This document shows positions 49,645-58,291 of a stretch of DNA of 64,000 nt, piece after piece (position 1 is the stretch's first letter; every line of letters starts with the position of its first letter). A program made the position numbers and the translations under genes. This stretch comes from Pseudorhizobium flavum (GTDB taxonomy: Bacteria; Pseudomonadota; Alphaproteobacteria; Rhizobiales; Rhizobiaceae). The notes under the pieces were generated by a model. That model was not told the DNA's origin, did not search any database, and saw only the letters and a program-made list of their open reading frames with translations. The stretch spans positions 806,001 to 870,000 of the forward strand of contig NZ_LR723670.1 of the NCBI RefSeq assembly GCF_902502825.2. The letters are read 5' to 3'.

Positions 49645-52335
49645 ATGAAGAAGTGGGTTTACCGCTTCGGTGGAGGAAAGGCCGAGGGAGGCGTGGCCGA
49701 TGTCGCGATGCTGGGCGGCAAGGGTGCCAACCTGGCAGAGATGGCAAGCCTGGGACTGCCCGTTCCTCCCGGTCTGACGATCGTTACCGACGCGTGTGCC
49801 TGGTATTTCGAGAACGGCAAGACGCTTCCCGACGGGCTGAAGGAACAGGTCCTGGAGGGAATATCCGCCATGGAGGCGGAGACCGGCAGGACCTTCGGCG
49901 GCTCGACCCGCCCGCTCCTCCTGTCCATCCGCTCGGGCGCCCGTGCGTCCATGCCCGGCATGATGGACACGGTCCTCAACCTCGGACTGAATGACGAGAC
50001 GGTTCAGGCGCTCGGCCACGATGCCGGGGATGCCCGCTTTGCCTGGGACAGCTACCGGCGCTTCATTCAGATGTATGCCGATGTCGTCATGGGACTGGAC
50101 CATGAGGTCTTCGAGGAAATCCTCGAGGACGAGAAAGCCCGGTATGGCCATGAATACGACACTGATCTTTCCTCCGTCGAATGGCAGCACGTCGTCAGCC
50201 TGTACAAGCAGGTGATCGAGGAGGAATTGGGCGAGAGCTTCCCGCAGAATCCGCACGTGCAGCTCTGGCAGGCGATCGCCGGGGTCTTCTCCAGCTGGAC
50301 CAATCCCCGCGCCACGACCTATCGCAGCCTGCACCGCATCCCCGAACACTGGGGTACTGCCGTCAACGTGCAGGCCATGGTCTTCGGCAATCTCGGTTCC
50401 TCCTCGGCGACCGGCGTCGCCTTCACGCGCAATCCCTCCACTGGCAGGAAGGAGCTTTACGGCGAGTTCCTGGTCAATGCGCAGGGCGAGGATGTCGTGG
50501 CGGGGATCAGAACCCCTCATTCGCTCACCGAGGATGGGCGTATCTCCTCTGGCTCCGACAAGCCGTCGATGGAAAAGCTGATGCCCGAGACGTTCCGCGA
50601 ATTCAAGGCGATCTGCGACCGGCTGGAAGCCCACTATCGGGACATGCAGGATCTTGAGTTCACGGTCGAGCGCGGCAAGCTCTGGATGCTGCAGACCCGG
50701 TCCGGCAAGCGCACCACGCGCGCCGCCCTGAAGATCGCCGTCGATCTGGTGGACGAGGGCGTGATCTCGCAGGAGGAAGCGGTGTTGCGCATCGAGCCAC
50801 CCTCGCTCGACCAACTCCTGCATCCGACCATCGATCCCAGGGTCGAACGGGTGGTGCTGGGATCCGGCCTGCCCGCATCCCCCGGTGCGGCGGCTGGGGA
50901 GATCGTCTTTACGGCAGAGGAGGCAGTGGAGGCCGAGGCTGCAGGCCGCAAGGTCATCCTGGTGCGGATCGAGACGAGCCCCGAGGACATCCACGGCATG
51001 CATGCGGCCGAGGCTATCCTGACGACCCGAGGCGGGATGACCAGCCATGCGGCCGTCGTGGCTCGTGGCATGGGCATTCCCTGCGTCGTCGGCGCCGGCA
51101 CGCTGAGGGTTGATCTGCGCAACGAGCAATTGCTGTGTCCTGGTGGCGTGATCCTCGGTCGCGGCGACACGATCACCCTCGACGGCTCGTCGGGGCAGGT
51201 GCTTCGCGGCAACGTGCCGATGATCCAGCCGGAGCTTTCCGGCGATTTCGGCAGCCTCATGGAATGGGCCGACAAGGCGCGCCGCATGTCCGTACGCACG
51301 AACGCCGACACGCCGCAGGACGCCCGCTCGGCACGCTCCTTCGGTGCGGAGGGAATCGGTCTGTGCCGGACCGAGCATATGTTCTTCGAGGGCGACCGCA
51401 TCCAGGTAATGCGCGAGATGATCCTTGCCGAGGATGAAGCGGGCCGTCGCGAGGCGCTCGATCGGCTCCTGCCGATGCAGAGATCGGACTTCACCGAGCT
51501 CTTCGCGATCATGCATGGCCTGCCCGTGACGATCCGCCTGCTCGACCCGCCGCTCCACGAATTTCTGCCGAAGTCGGACGAGGAGATCATCGAGGTGGCA
51601 CGGGCGATGGAGCTGCAGCCGGCCTTCCTGCGCCGCCGGATCGATGCGCTTCACGAGTTCAATCCCATGCTTGGCCATCGCGGATGCCGGCTGGCCATCT
51701 CCTATCCGGAGATCGCCGCCATGCAGGCGCGTGCGATCTTCGAGGCGGCCGTGGCTGCCGCCCGGTCGACGGGCGAGGCTGTCGAACTGGAGATCATGGT
51801 ACCGCTGGTCGGGCTTCGCTCGGAACTCGACTACGTCAAAGACTGCATCGATCGGGTGGCAAATGAGGTGAGCCGAGAGGCCGGCATGTCGATCAACTAT
51901 CTTGCCGGCACGATGATCGAGCTGCCGCGTGCGGCCCTTCGGGCGCACGTGATTGCAGAGACGGCCGAATTCTTCTCCTTCGGTACGAACGACCTGACCC
52001 AGACGACTTTCGGCATGTCACGTGATGACGCCGCGACCTTTATCCCGACCTACCAGCGGAAGGGCATCCTAGAAGAGGATCCCTTCGTCTCACTGGATTT
52101 CGACGGGGTCGGCGAACTGATCCGGATCGCCGCGGAACGGGGCCGTGCAACCCGGCCGAGCTTGAAGCTTGGTATCTGCGGCGAGCATGGCGGCGACCCG
52201 GCCTCGATCACCTTCTGCGAGCAGACCGGCCTCGACTACGTGTCCTGCTCCCCCTTCCGCGTGCCGATCGCCCGCCTTGCCGCGGCGCAGGCCGCGATCG
52301 CGCAGCGAAGGGGCAGCGCAAGCCGAGCCGGGTGA
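49645..52335 (+). CDS. ppdK: Pyruvate, phosphate dikinase
   Basis: An 896-residue enzyme interconverting pyruvate + ATP + Pi and PEP + AMP + PPi. The N-terminal ATP-grasp domain begins KWVYRFGGGKAEG and includes GGKGANLAEM. The swivelling phosphohistidine is H468 in GGMTSHAAVVARGMGIPC. The PEP-binding barrel contains EGIGLCRTEHMF, SFGTNDLTQTTFG and the acid/base C845 in GICGEHGGDP. The ATG at 49645 has GGAGAG six bases upstream. It ends ten bases before the convergent DUF411 gene. Confidence 0.96.
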   Translation: MKKWVYRFGGGKAEGGVADVAMLGGKGANLAEMASLGLPVPPGLTIVTDACAWYFENGKTLPDGLKEQVLEGISAMEAETGRTFGGSTRPLLLSIRSGARASMPGMMDTVLNLGLNDETVQALGHDAGDARFAWDSYRRFIQMYADVVMGLDHEVFEEILEDEKARYGHEYDTDLSSVEWQHVVSLYKQVIEEELGESFPQNPHVQLWQAIAGVFSSWTNPRATTYRSLHRIPEHWGTAVNVQAMVFGNLGSSSATGVAFTRNPSTGRKELYGEFLVNAQGEDVVAGIRTPHSLTEDGRISSGSDKPSMEKLMPETFREFKAICDRLEAHYRDMQDLEFTVERGKLWMLQTRSGKRTTRAALKIAVDLVDEGVISQEEAVLRIEPPSLDQLLHPTIDPRVERVVLGSGLPASPGAAAGEIVFTAEEAVEAEAAGRKVILVRIETSPEDIHGMHAAEAILTTRGGMTSHAAVVARGMGIPCVVGAGTLRVDLRNEQLLCPGGVILGRGDTITLDGSSGQVLRGNVPMIQPELSGDFGSLMEWADKARRMSVRTNADTPQDARSARSFGAEGIGLCRTEHMFFEGDRIQVMREMILAEDEAGRREALDRLLPMQRSDFTELFAIMHGLPVTIRLLDPPLHEFLPKSDEEIIEVARAMELQPAFLRRRIDALHEFNPMLGHRGCRLAISYPEIAAMQARAIFEAAVAAARSTGEAVELEIMVPLVGLRSELDYVKDCIDRVANEVSREAGMSINYLAGTMIELPRAALRAHVIAETAEFFSFGTNDLTQTTFGMSRDDAATFIPTYQRKGILEEDPFVSLDFDGVGELIRIAAERGRATRPSLKLGICGEHGGDPASITFCEQTGLDYVSCSPFRVPIARLAAAQAAIAQRRGSASRAG

Positions 52336-52345
52336 GGCAGCCGCC

Positions 52346-52783
52346 TTAGTGGCTGGCAAAGACTTCGGTGCGGCCGTCCCTGCGGATGAGGAGAACGTCG
52401 TAGGGTTCCGCGCCCGCACCTTCCATCCCCGGGGAGCCGATCGGCATACCAGGTGCTGAGAGCCCGATCGCGTCTGGGCGCTCGTCCATCAGGCGCTGCA
52501 CATCGGATGCCGGAACATGCCCCTCGACGACATAGCCCGCAACGATGGCCGTATGGCAGGAGGCCGTGTCGGCGGTAACGCCGGCTTTCGACTTCACGAC
52601 GTCCATCGTTTCAGGCGCAACGTTGGTAGCCGAAACCGCAAAGCCGTTTTCTCTCATGTGCGACATCCATCCGCCGCAGCAGCCGCAGCCGGCATCCTTG
52701 AACACGCTGACGCTTGCCGAAAGCGCGACGGATGCAGAAAGCAGGCTGAAGGTTGCGCTCAAGAAGAGGGTTCTAAACGTCAT
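52346..52783 (-). CDS. Exported DUF411 metal-binding protein
   Basis: A 145-residue periplasmic protein. The signal peptide ends near residue 23 (LSASVSVF). The DUF411 motif DAGCGCCGGWMSHM supplies a Cys cluster, followed by the conserved SCHTAIVAGYVVEGHVP. DUF411 proteins are often near copper-resistance genes and are thought to bind metal, but no copper gene is adjacent here. The ATG at 52783 has TGGAG upstream; the open frame continues back to 52846. Confidence 0.85.
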   Translation of the reverse strand: MTFRTLFLSATFSLLSASVALSASVSVFKDAGCGCCGGWMSHMRENGFAVSATNVAPETMDVVKSKAGVTADTASCHTAIVAGYVVEGHVPASDVQRLMDERPDAIGLSAPGMPIGSPGMEGAGAEPYDVLLIRRDGRTEVFASH

Positions 52784-52876
52784 GGCACGGCTCCAGAGAG
52801 GTGGGTCTGCCTCCGGATGAGGCTGATCTTTTCGTAGCTGCAACACAGCGAACGCTCCTTGCGCTGGCTCAAGCTG

Positions 52877-53146
52877 TCAGTCCCCGTCCTTGATGATGAT
52901 GCGACGCTCGACATACATGGGCCCCCACATCGTGCTGGCCTGCCTGTCGCGCCAGCTGCGCATCTCCGCGCGGCGGTCGAGCTCGAGGTCGAGCAGGCAT
53001 TGCGCCATCGCATCCGTCCCCCGCCTGAACCCGTATCCGGCACAGGTTCGCTCGTCGGCTGCCCGGCGTTCTTCCGGCGTCATGGTCTGGCAGGCCGCCA
53101 GCGGCATGCACAGGAGAGCAAGGACGATACTCAGTGGTCGACGCAT
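52877..53146 (-). CDS. Small lipoprotein, function unknown
   Basis: An 89-residue protein with a lipoprotein signal peptide ending PLAAC (Cys about 19). After it come a paired-cysteine segment RTCAGYGFRRGTDAMAQCLLDLELDRRAEM and a charged C terminus. This short pattern is common among Rhizobiales envelope proteins, but no function is known. It is divergent from the DUF1499 gene. A longer open frame on the opposite strand covers the same bases and is rejected. Confidence 0.72.
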   Translation of the reverse strand: MRRPLSIVLALLCMPLAACQTMTPEERRAADERTCAGYGFRRGTDAMAQCLLDLELDRRAEMRSWRDRQASTMWGPMYVERRIIIKDGD

Positions 53147-53248
53147 GCGAAGCTCCAGATGCGGCGTTCAACGGGACGCGTTTCCTTATCACGCGTCATG
53201 TTCTACACAGACAGGCATGCCGTCGCAAATCCAGGTACCGCTGTTTCC

Positions 53249-54154
53249 ATGACCATCCGCTATGTCCGGCCCGTTTCCCATTCCGCCTATGCCGCCCGTC
53301 GCATCGGCCTTGCAGCCCTGGTCCTGTTCGTGCTGGCCGTGCTCGCCCATCGCTTCGGGCCCCTGCGCACGCCTGACTTCCTGGCACTCGTCCTGATGTC
53401 CGCCGCCATCGCCGCCGCGGCCGTGCCGCTGGCGCTGGTCGGTCTGATCCGCCTCTGGCAGCAGGGTGCTGAGGGCGGCATGGCTTCGGCAAAGGCACTT
53501 GTCTATGCCGGCGTGCCACTTGGCTTCGTCGCCGCCGGGGCTGCCCTCTACCTGACACGGCCGCCGCTCAACGAGGTGAGTACCGATCTGGAGGATGTTC
53601 CGGCCTTCCTCTCGCGCCCGCAATACGACCAGCAGTGGTTGGCGACTGTGACGACAACACGAGCCGCTGAGCGCCAGGCACAGCTTGCGGCCTATCCCGG
53701 TCTCGCCGGCCGCCGGTACGAGGGGGCGCTCGATCGTGTACTCCAGGGGGTAGAGGCCGCGGCGATTTCAGCTCGGATCGACATTACCGAGCGGAAGGGG
53801 TTGGAGTTGCCGGAGCTGCAGGACTCGCTCCCCGGTCAGGAGCCGCAACCGGACGACGCGGTCGCGGAGGTCGGTGAAGTGCCGATACCCCTGCCTCGGC
53901 CGGAGCCAGCTCTTCCCGGCATGGTCGCGTCGCCGACGGATCAGGATGTCCTGCTGCAGGGTGAAACAGAGACGCTCGTCCTGGGGCTGCCCTTCGATAT
54001 CGTCATTCGGCTGCGCGAGGATGTCGAAACCACCTTCGTCGATGTCCGGGTCGCCTCACGCTACGGCGCCCACGATCTCGGCATGAGTGCCGAGATCGCC
54101 GACGATTTCCTCGATCGGCTGGACGCCGAACTTCTGGGGATCGCGGGAGGCTAG
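53249..54154 (+). CDS. DUF1499 membrane protein
   Basis: A 301-residue protein. Three hydrophobic helices fill about the first 105 residues, followed by the DUF1499 region (NEVSTDLEDVPAFL, then the propeller-like VDVRVASRYGAHDLG near the C terminus). An unusual Pro/Glu-rich insert lies at about 195-235. The function is unknown. The ATG at 53249 is preferred; the open frame continues back across the divergent lipoprotein gene, where it is not credible. Confidence 0.78.
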   Translation: MTIRYVRPVSHSAYAARRIGLAALVLFVLAVLAHRFGPLRTPDFLALVLMSAAIAAAAVPLALVGLIRLWQQGAEGGMASAKALVYAGVPLGFVAAGAALYLTRPPLNEVSTDLEDVPAFLSRPQYDQQWLATVTTTRAAERQAQLAAYPGLAGRRYEGALDRVLQGVEAAAISARIDITERKGLELPELQDSLPGQEPQPDDAVAEVGEVPIPLPRPEPALPGMVASPTDQDVLLQGETETLVLGLPFDIVIRLREDVETTFVDVRVASRYGAHDLGMSAEIADDFLDRLDAELLGIAGG

Positions 54155-54184
54155 GGGAAAGCCTCGGCCTCCGCGTCCAACGGT

Positions 54185-54601
54185 TCAGTCGCTGCCGAGG
54201 CCGAGCTTGTCGAGATCGACAGCGGCTGCGCCTTCGAGAACCTCACGTGTCAGGGTGGGGGCCATCACCCGAATATCGTCACCTTCGCGGGTGATCTCCA
54301 GCGCGCTCCAGTCGACCAGGACATCCTTGTCGCCGATCCCAAGAAAGCCGCCGACTTCGACGGCGACCGCCGCGACCGTGCCGTCCAGGTTGAGAAGCAC
54401 GTCCTCGATCTCGCCGATCTCTTCTCCATCGGCGCCGTAGATGTCGAGGTCGTCGATGCGGCCGGCAAAGAGATAGCTGGGCGCCGCCCCCTGGACAGCA
54501 TCCGGCAGCACGACGATGGGTGCCTGGATCGGAGCTTGGGCAAATGCTGCTCCGGAGAAAAGGGTAATGGCCGTCGCGGTCGCGACTAGGGTGGTCTTCA
54601 T
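54185..54601 (-). CDS. Exported PRC-barrel domain protein
   Basis: A 138-residue protein. The signal peptide is about residues 1-21 (FSGAAFAQ). A PRC barrel follows (about 50-125), with DLDIYGADGEEIGEIEDVLLN and GGFLGIGDKDVLVDWSAL. PRC barrels occur in photosynthetic reaction-centre H subunits and in RimM; exported rhizobial forms have unknown roles. Convergent with the DUF1499 gene, 30 bases apart. Confidence 0.83.
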   Translation of the reverse strand: MKTTLVATATAITLFSGAAFAQAPIQAPIVVLPDAVQGAAPSYLFAGRIDDLDIYGADGEEIGEIEDVLLNLDGTVAAVAVEVGGFLGIGDKDVLVDWSALEITREGDDIRVMAPTLTREVLEGAAAVDLDKLGLGSD

Positions 54602-54700
54602 GCTTGCCTCATCTGTTCGCTTGGCGGCGCAGCCGGACAGCTGCACCGGACGGCGGACAACGGCGCTTGGCGCCGGATGTTCCCGGAGGCTCAGCAGAGT

Positions 54701-55627
54701 TCAAGCGGGGAAGTAGGCGCCCTTCAGGGAGGGTGGTCCTTCCGTCGTCACCCGGCCCTTTTCGACCAGGTCTTCCAGATGCGCCAGTACGGAAAGTGCG
54801 GCAGCGCCATGAAGCCGCGGGTCGGTTGTCGCATAGATCGCCTTCACCATGTCCGGGATCAGCCGGTCGCCCGATCTGATCCTCTCTAGAACCGCCCGCT
54901 CGCGCATCCGGCGATGGGCGCGCAAGCCCCTGAGGAAGGATGCCGGTTCCCGCACCGGACCCCCGTGGCCGGGAAGGAAGAGGCGGTCGTCGCGGGCAAG
55001 CAGTTTTTCGAGAGAGGCCATGAAGTCCGCCATCGACCCGTCCGGCGGTGCGACGATCGTGGTCGCCCAGGCCATGACATGATCGGCGGAGAAGAGGAGG
55101 CCGGTACCGTCGAGCGCGAAGGCGGTGTGGTTGGCGGTATGGCCGGGCGTGTGGATGGCTGTCATCCGCCATCCATCGCCTTCGATTGCGTCACCGTCGG
55201 AGACCCGGATGTCGGGCACGAAATTCGTGTCCGCGCTTTCGGCGAAGGGGTTGGCCTCACCCGCAAAGAGGGGCCGCGCCGGTCGGTGCGGCCCCTCCGC
55301 GATGATCGATGCGCCGGTCTCCTGCTTCAGCCGCCGGGAAAGCGGCGAGTGATCGCGGTGGGTATGGCTGACGAAGATATGCGTGACCTCCCGACCCTTG
55401 AGAGCCGCCATTAGCGCCCGGAAATGCGCCTCGTCCTCGGGGCCGGGATCGATCACCCCGACCGAGGAGCCTCCGACGATGTAGGTATTGGTACCGTGGA
55501 AGGTGAAGGGGGAGGGGTTGTTGACGGTGATGCGCTGCACGTTGTCGGCCACCGGCACCGCCTCCCCATGGGCCGGGTGGAAGGCAAGGTCGAATTCCGG
55601 TTGCCGCAGATCGTCATTCTCGGCCAT
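54701..55627 (-). CDS. Metallo-beta-lactamase-fold hydrolase (LACTB2-like)
   Basis: A 308-residue MBL-fold protein. The metal motif is SHTHRDHSPL (HxHxDH), with further ligands in HTPGHTANH and FSADHVMAW. The C-terminal HGGPVREPASFLRGLRAHRRMRE resembles the winged helix of the LACTB2 group, some of which are ribonucleases. The substrate is unknown. It is divergent from tRNA-Gln with 167 bases between. Confidence 0.88.
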   Translation of the reverse strand: MAENDDLRQPEFDLAFHPAHGEAVPVADNVQRITVNNPSPFTFHGTNTYIVGGSSVGVIDPGPEDEAHFRALMAALKGREVTHIFVSHTHRDHSPLSRRLKQETGASIIAEGPHRPARPLFAGEANPFAESADTNFVPDIRVSDGDAIEGDGWRMTAIHTPGHTANHTAFALDGTGLLFSADHVMAWATTIVAPPDGSMADFMASLEKLLARDDRLFLPGHGGPVREPASFLRGLRAHRRMRERAVLERIRSGDRLIPDMVKAIYATTDPRLHGAAALSVLAHLEDLVEKGRVTTEGPPSLKGAYFPA

Positions 55628-55794
55628 GTATTCTCCCTAGTGCTGGGGCTTTCTGCTTCGCCTCGCTCTAGCACGAGCGCCTGGCGGAAATCTTCAAAAA
55701 CGTCAGCCGGGATGATTGCCGCCGGAGCGAAGCTTTGCTAGAGCAACCGCACTCGCCGGCCAGCGACCCAATACGCGTCGCGGCCTTCCATGGT

Positions 55795-55869
55795 GGGGCG
55801 TAGCCAAGCGGTAAGGCAGCGGTTTTTGGTACCGCCATCCCCTGGTTCGAATCCAGGCGCCCCAGCCAA
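55795..55869 (+). tRNA. tRNA-Gln (anticodon TTG), CCA encoded
   Basis: The acceptor stem TGGGGCG pairs with CGCCCCA. The D arm contains AAGCGGTAAGG, and the anticodon stem GCGGT/ACCGC has loop TTTTGGT, giving anticodon TTG. The T arm is CTGGTTCGAATCCAG, the discriminator G is at 55866, and CCA follows. It lies at the boundary between core genes and the accessory region and could have served as an integration site. Confidence 0.95.
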
Positions 55870-55941
55870 GCCTCCCTTTTCAAGCCCGAAATCCACGTTT
55901 TCCGGCACTTCTTGCTTAGCTGGGAATCGAGATTCGCAGAT

Positions 55942-55993
55942 TGTCGTACAGGGCTGTCGTACAGGGCTGTCTTACACGACTGTCGTATCGAAG
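55942..55993 (+). repeat. Four tandem 13-bp repeats (iteron-like) between tRNA-Gln and the integrase fragment
   Basis: Units start at 55942, 55955, 55968 and 55981. The first two are identical (TGTCGTACAGGGC), the third is TGTCTTACACGAC and the fourth begins TGTCGTATCG. The shared core is TGTCNTA. Evenly spaced repeats between a tRNA and an integrase start fit arm-type recombinase or excisionase sites, or an operator array; which of these is not shown. Confidence 0.65.
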
Positions 55994-56033
55994 AGGCCGC
56001 CATGTCCCGCTCACCCTTTAGAAAGGGTTTAGC

Positions 56034-56753
56034 ATGGCCTCAATTCAGCACGTCTTTAAACGGGGTTCCGTCTATTGGTGGCGCCGGCGTTTACCGATTG
56101 GAACCGGCCGCTGTGCTTGGGTGCGCGTCGAACTGAGCCTGCAGACTAAGGAGTTGGAACTGGCAAGGTTGATCGCCAGCGAGGTAACCCTCGCCAGCCA
56201 TCGCCTCTTGCCCGGCCTGATACGCACGATGATCTCTGCCGAAGATGCCAAGCGCATTCTCATCCATGTAGCGACGGAACACAGTGCCCATCTCGATTCC
56301 ATGATGTATCTCCGGCGAGAGGAGGATCGGGACCCTGACACTGCCCGACAAAGAGAGACGAGCTTCGGTTGGGCGCTGCGGCTCTATGCCGCTCAGGGAG
56401 AAAAAGCCAGCGTTGGTGCCACCGAAGAACGGGAGATGCGGGCCGCCGGTCTCGATGACAATATGATTGCGTGCGTTTCTCAAACCTTGCGTTTCTACCA
56501 GAGCACCGGCTTCGGCCGGCCAGGCAAGGAAAAGCTCAGGAGCATCCTACGGCAACATAAAGTCCAGCCAATCGACATTCATCTCCAACAGGCTGAAGCG
56601 CTTTATATGCGCGGTATGTCCGCCGCACTTCTCAACACAGAGCGGCGATGGTCCGGAGCTCGTGAACGCGATGCCTCCGTGCGTGCTGACGTCCGTCGAT
56701 GTCTTCGCACATGGCGCCGAAATCCGCTGGCGCAGTCTGCCGCCAGCACCTGA
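56034..56753 (+). pseudogene. 5' part of a tyrosine recombinase gene (DUF6538-type integrase)
   Basis: The first ~200 residues resemble the N-terminal part of tyrosine integrases with a DUF6538 start (VFKRGSVYWWRRRLP, then LSLQTKELELARLIA). The following helical region would be the core-binding domain. After about residue 205 (ERRWSG) the sequence turns into low-complexity Arg/Ala residues that are the shadow of the next gene, and it stops at 56753. The catalytic domain with R, H and Y is absent. This is a truncated integrase directly downstream of a tRNA, the usual remnant of an integrated element. Confidence 0.65.
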
Positions 56754-56997
56754 AGCGATCCGCATCGACTTCACAGGCGGCCCATTGCCCATCACCGCCG
56801 CTAACCTGGCGGCGGCTATCGGCCAGCGGCATGTTCGGCAGGCGATCGCTTCGCTCATCGCAATCGCCTCCGGCGAACCGGACGACGACTGGCATCTCCA
56901 CTACACGACAGTGTCCCATGTCGTGGCGAGACAGGCGAGGGTTTATCCCCTCAATCGGCCAGATCTGCGACGCCCGGAGGAGGGTGGCCCGTCATGA
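56671..56997 (+). CDS. Hypothetical protein, accessory region
   Basis: A 108-residue reading from the ATG at 56671, or 111 from a GTG at 56662. It has ordinary composition: VDVFAHGAEIRWRSLPPAPE, then LAAAIGQRHVRQAIASLIAIASGEPDDDWHLHY. It overlaps the dead end of the integrase frame, which suggests it replaced the integrase 3' part. I do not recognise the family. The 164 bases after it carry two stem-loops and no gene. Confidence 0.5.
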   Translation: MPPCVLTSVDVFAHGAEIRWRSLPPAPEAIRIDFTGGPLPITAANLAAAIGQRHVRQAIASLIAIASGEPDDDWHLHYTTVSHVVARQARVYPLNRPDLRRPEEGGPS

Positions 56998-57078
56998 TCG
57001 GCTGCTAGCTTCCCAGGTCGCTGCTGCCGGTAACTGCCGCAGAGCCTGACCTTCTTACCCACTGCGATGCTTCATTGT

Positions 57079-57131
57079 GACGCCACCGATCCTGCGGCGG
57101 CGTCAGGGGGGAGCATTGCCTGATGCTCCCC
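57079..57131 (+). promoter_or_regulatory. Two consecutive stem-loops in the leader of the accessory operon
   Basis: The first is GACGCC ... GGCGTC (57079-57104). The second is GGGGAGCAT-TGCCTG-ATGCTCCCC (57108-57131), a perfect 9-bp stem with a 6-base loop. They lie 30-80 bases before the ATG at 57162. They could form an attenuator or a protein-binding leader. No T-run follows. Confidence 0.45.
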
Positions 57132-57161
57132 GATCGCAACCAGACAAGGAACGACAAAAGC

Positions 57162-58151
57162 ATGCAAACAAGAAAACAACGAGAAGCGGCCAAGTCCGCA
57201 AAGAAGTCACCTGTCATGCAGGTAGCGCCGGAACATCAGCCGCTTCTGGATGAGGTCTATGACGCCGTGCAGTCGGTCCGCCGACGGACGGCGGCCGAAG
57301 CCTTCGAGGTTGGCTACCACTTCAGCCGCGCCAAAGTCGTGCTCCCGGAAAAGATGCTGGGACGCTGGATCAGCACGACCTGCGGGTACACGCCGCGCCA
57401 GGGTCGCAACTACATCGCCATCCACGAGCATCTTGCGGAGTATCGCGAGCGGCTTGAGGCGGCTGCTGTGATGCCGACGGTCATGTTCGTGCTGGCGAGC
57501 GCGGAGCCGGAGAAGATCGAAGAGGTTCTCCGCGTGATCGAAGGCGGCGAGCATCTCACTGTCGCCCAGGTGAAGCACCTCGTGAAGGGTGACAAGACGC
57601 CCGCGCAGGAGAAGCAGGCTGACGTCGGTGGAATGGCCGTTCTTCGTCGTGCCGCCGAGGCAAAGCTGAAGGCGGACATCGCCCTCTTCGGCACCCTCAC
57701 AAAGCAGGCGCTGAAGGAAGTCGAGGCGGCTGCGGAGAAGATCTCGAAGGGTAAGAACGTCGCCAAGAACGGCCTGGCTGCCAAGATCGAAGACCAGTGC
57801 CGCCAGGCTAGTGACCTGCTCCTCTCCGCGATCGCACCGATGCATTCGAGCTTCAACGAGAGAGGCAACCTGTCTTCCGGTGAGGGCGAGGGCAGCGCGA
57901 CATGGCGAAAAGCTCAGCGGCTGCTCTACCGCCTCGGCGACTCTCCGCGCTGGCCAGGTCGCACGGAGTTTCCGGCATGGCTCGTAAACGATGTCCTGCC
58001 GATGCTGCGCTCGTCGTGCATGGGGAACCGATGCGTGCGGGGACGGAGCTTCCGGCACGCGAGGATGATGCACCTCTCGATGAGACCGCATCCGAGGATG
58101 CCGAGGCTGCCACAGACGGTGAGGGCGCGGCCGGTCAGGTGCCGGAGATGA
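57162..58151 (+). CDS. Hypothetical protein resembling DUF3102-type proteins of mobile elements
   Basis: A 329-residue reading. A basic N terminus (QREAAKSAKKSP) precedes a helical region with VGYHFSRAKVVLPEKMLGRWISTTCGYTPRQGRNYIAIHEHL. That layout recalls DUF3102 proteins (plasmid and phage DNA-binding-like). Ala/Lys/Glu-rich helices follow. From about residue 283 the sequence becomes Met/Arg-rich and is the shadow of the overlapping gene at 57977, so the true C terminus may be lost or moved by a frameshift. AAGGAA lies upstream of the ATG. Confidence 0.55.
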   Translation: MQTRKQREAAKSAKKSPVMQVAPEHQPLLDEVYDAVQSVRRRTAAEAFEVGYHFSRAKVVLPEKMLGRWISTTCGYTPRQGRNYIAIHEHLAEYRERLEAAAVMPTVMFVLASAEPEKIEEVLRVIEGGEHLTVAQVKHLVKGDKTPAQEKQADVGGMAVLRRAAEAKLKADIALFGTLTKQALKEVEAAAEKISKGKNVAKNGLAAKIEDQCRQASDLLLSAIAPMHSSFNERGNLSSGEGEGSATWRKAQRLLYRLGDSPRWPGRTEFPAWLVNDVLPMLRSSCMGNRCVRGRSFRHARMMHLSMRPHPRMPRLPQTVRARPVRCRR

Positions 58152-58291
58152 CGACCATCGACACCCTCAGCGAAGAGGCAACGGCGCCGCGTCCGCAGTC
58201 AAAGCCTGAAGCACCTCGTCGGCCAGTCCCGCCGACACCTGCCGTGACCACCGAAGTACAGCCTGAAGAGGGAGAAACCACAGATGCCTAA
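57977..58291 (+). CDS. Acidic, proline-rich hypothetical protein
   Basis: A 104-residue reading starting MARKRCPADAALVVHGEP, with GGAG eight bases before the ATG. The body is acidic (REDDAPLDETASEDAEAATD) and then Pro/Thr/Glu-rich (PRRPVPPTPAVTTEVQPE), suggesting a disordered linker or tail. It overlaps the 3' part of the 57162 frame by 175 bases. Either it is a separate gene or it is the displaced C terminus of that protein after a -1 shift. Its stop overlaps the next start by eight bases. Confidence 0.5.
   Translation: MARKRCPADAALVVHGEPMRAGTELPAREDDAPLDETASEDAEAATDGEGAAGQVPEMTTIDTLSEEATAPRPQSKPEAPRRPVPPTPAVTTEVQPEEGETTDA

Noticed and set aside
49585..51948. 787-codon open frame on the minus strand
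   Set aside because: It is antisense to ppdK, whose motifs are complete. The translated sequence is Arg/His/Asp-rich shadow typical of high G+C DNA.
52859..53248. N-terminal extension of the DUF1499 gene
   Set aside because: It is antisense to a small gene with a clean lipobox; the extension has no signal or family similarity.
55668..56003. Open frame on the minus strand containing LDSNQGMAVP and ALPLGYAPP
   Set aside because: This peptide is the known artefact of translating the antisense strand of a tRNA; it covers tRNA-Gln.
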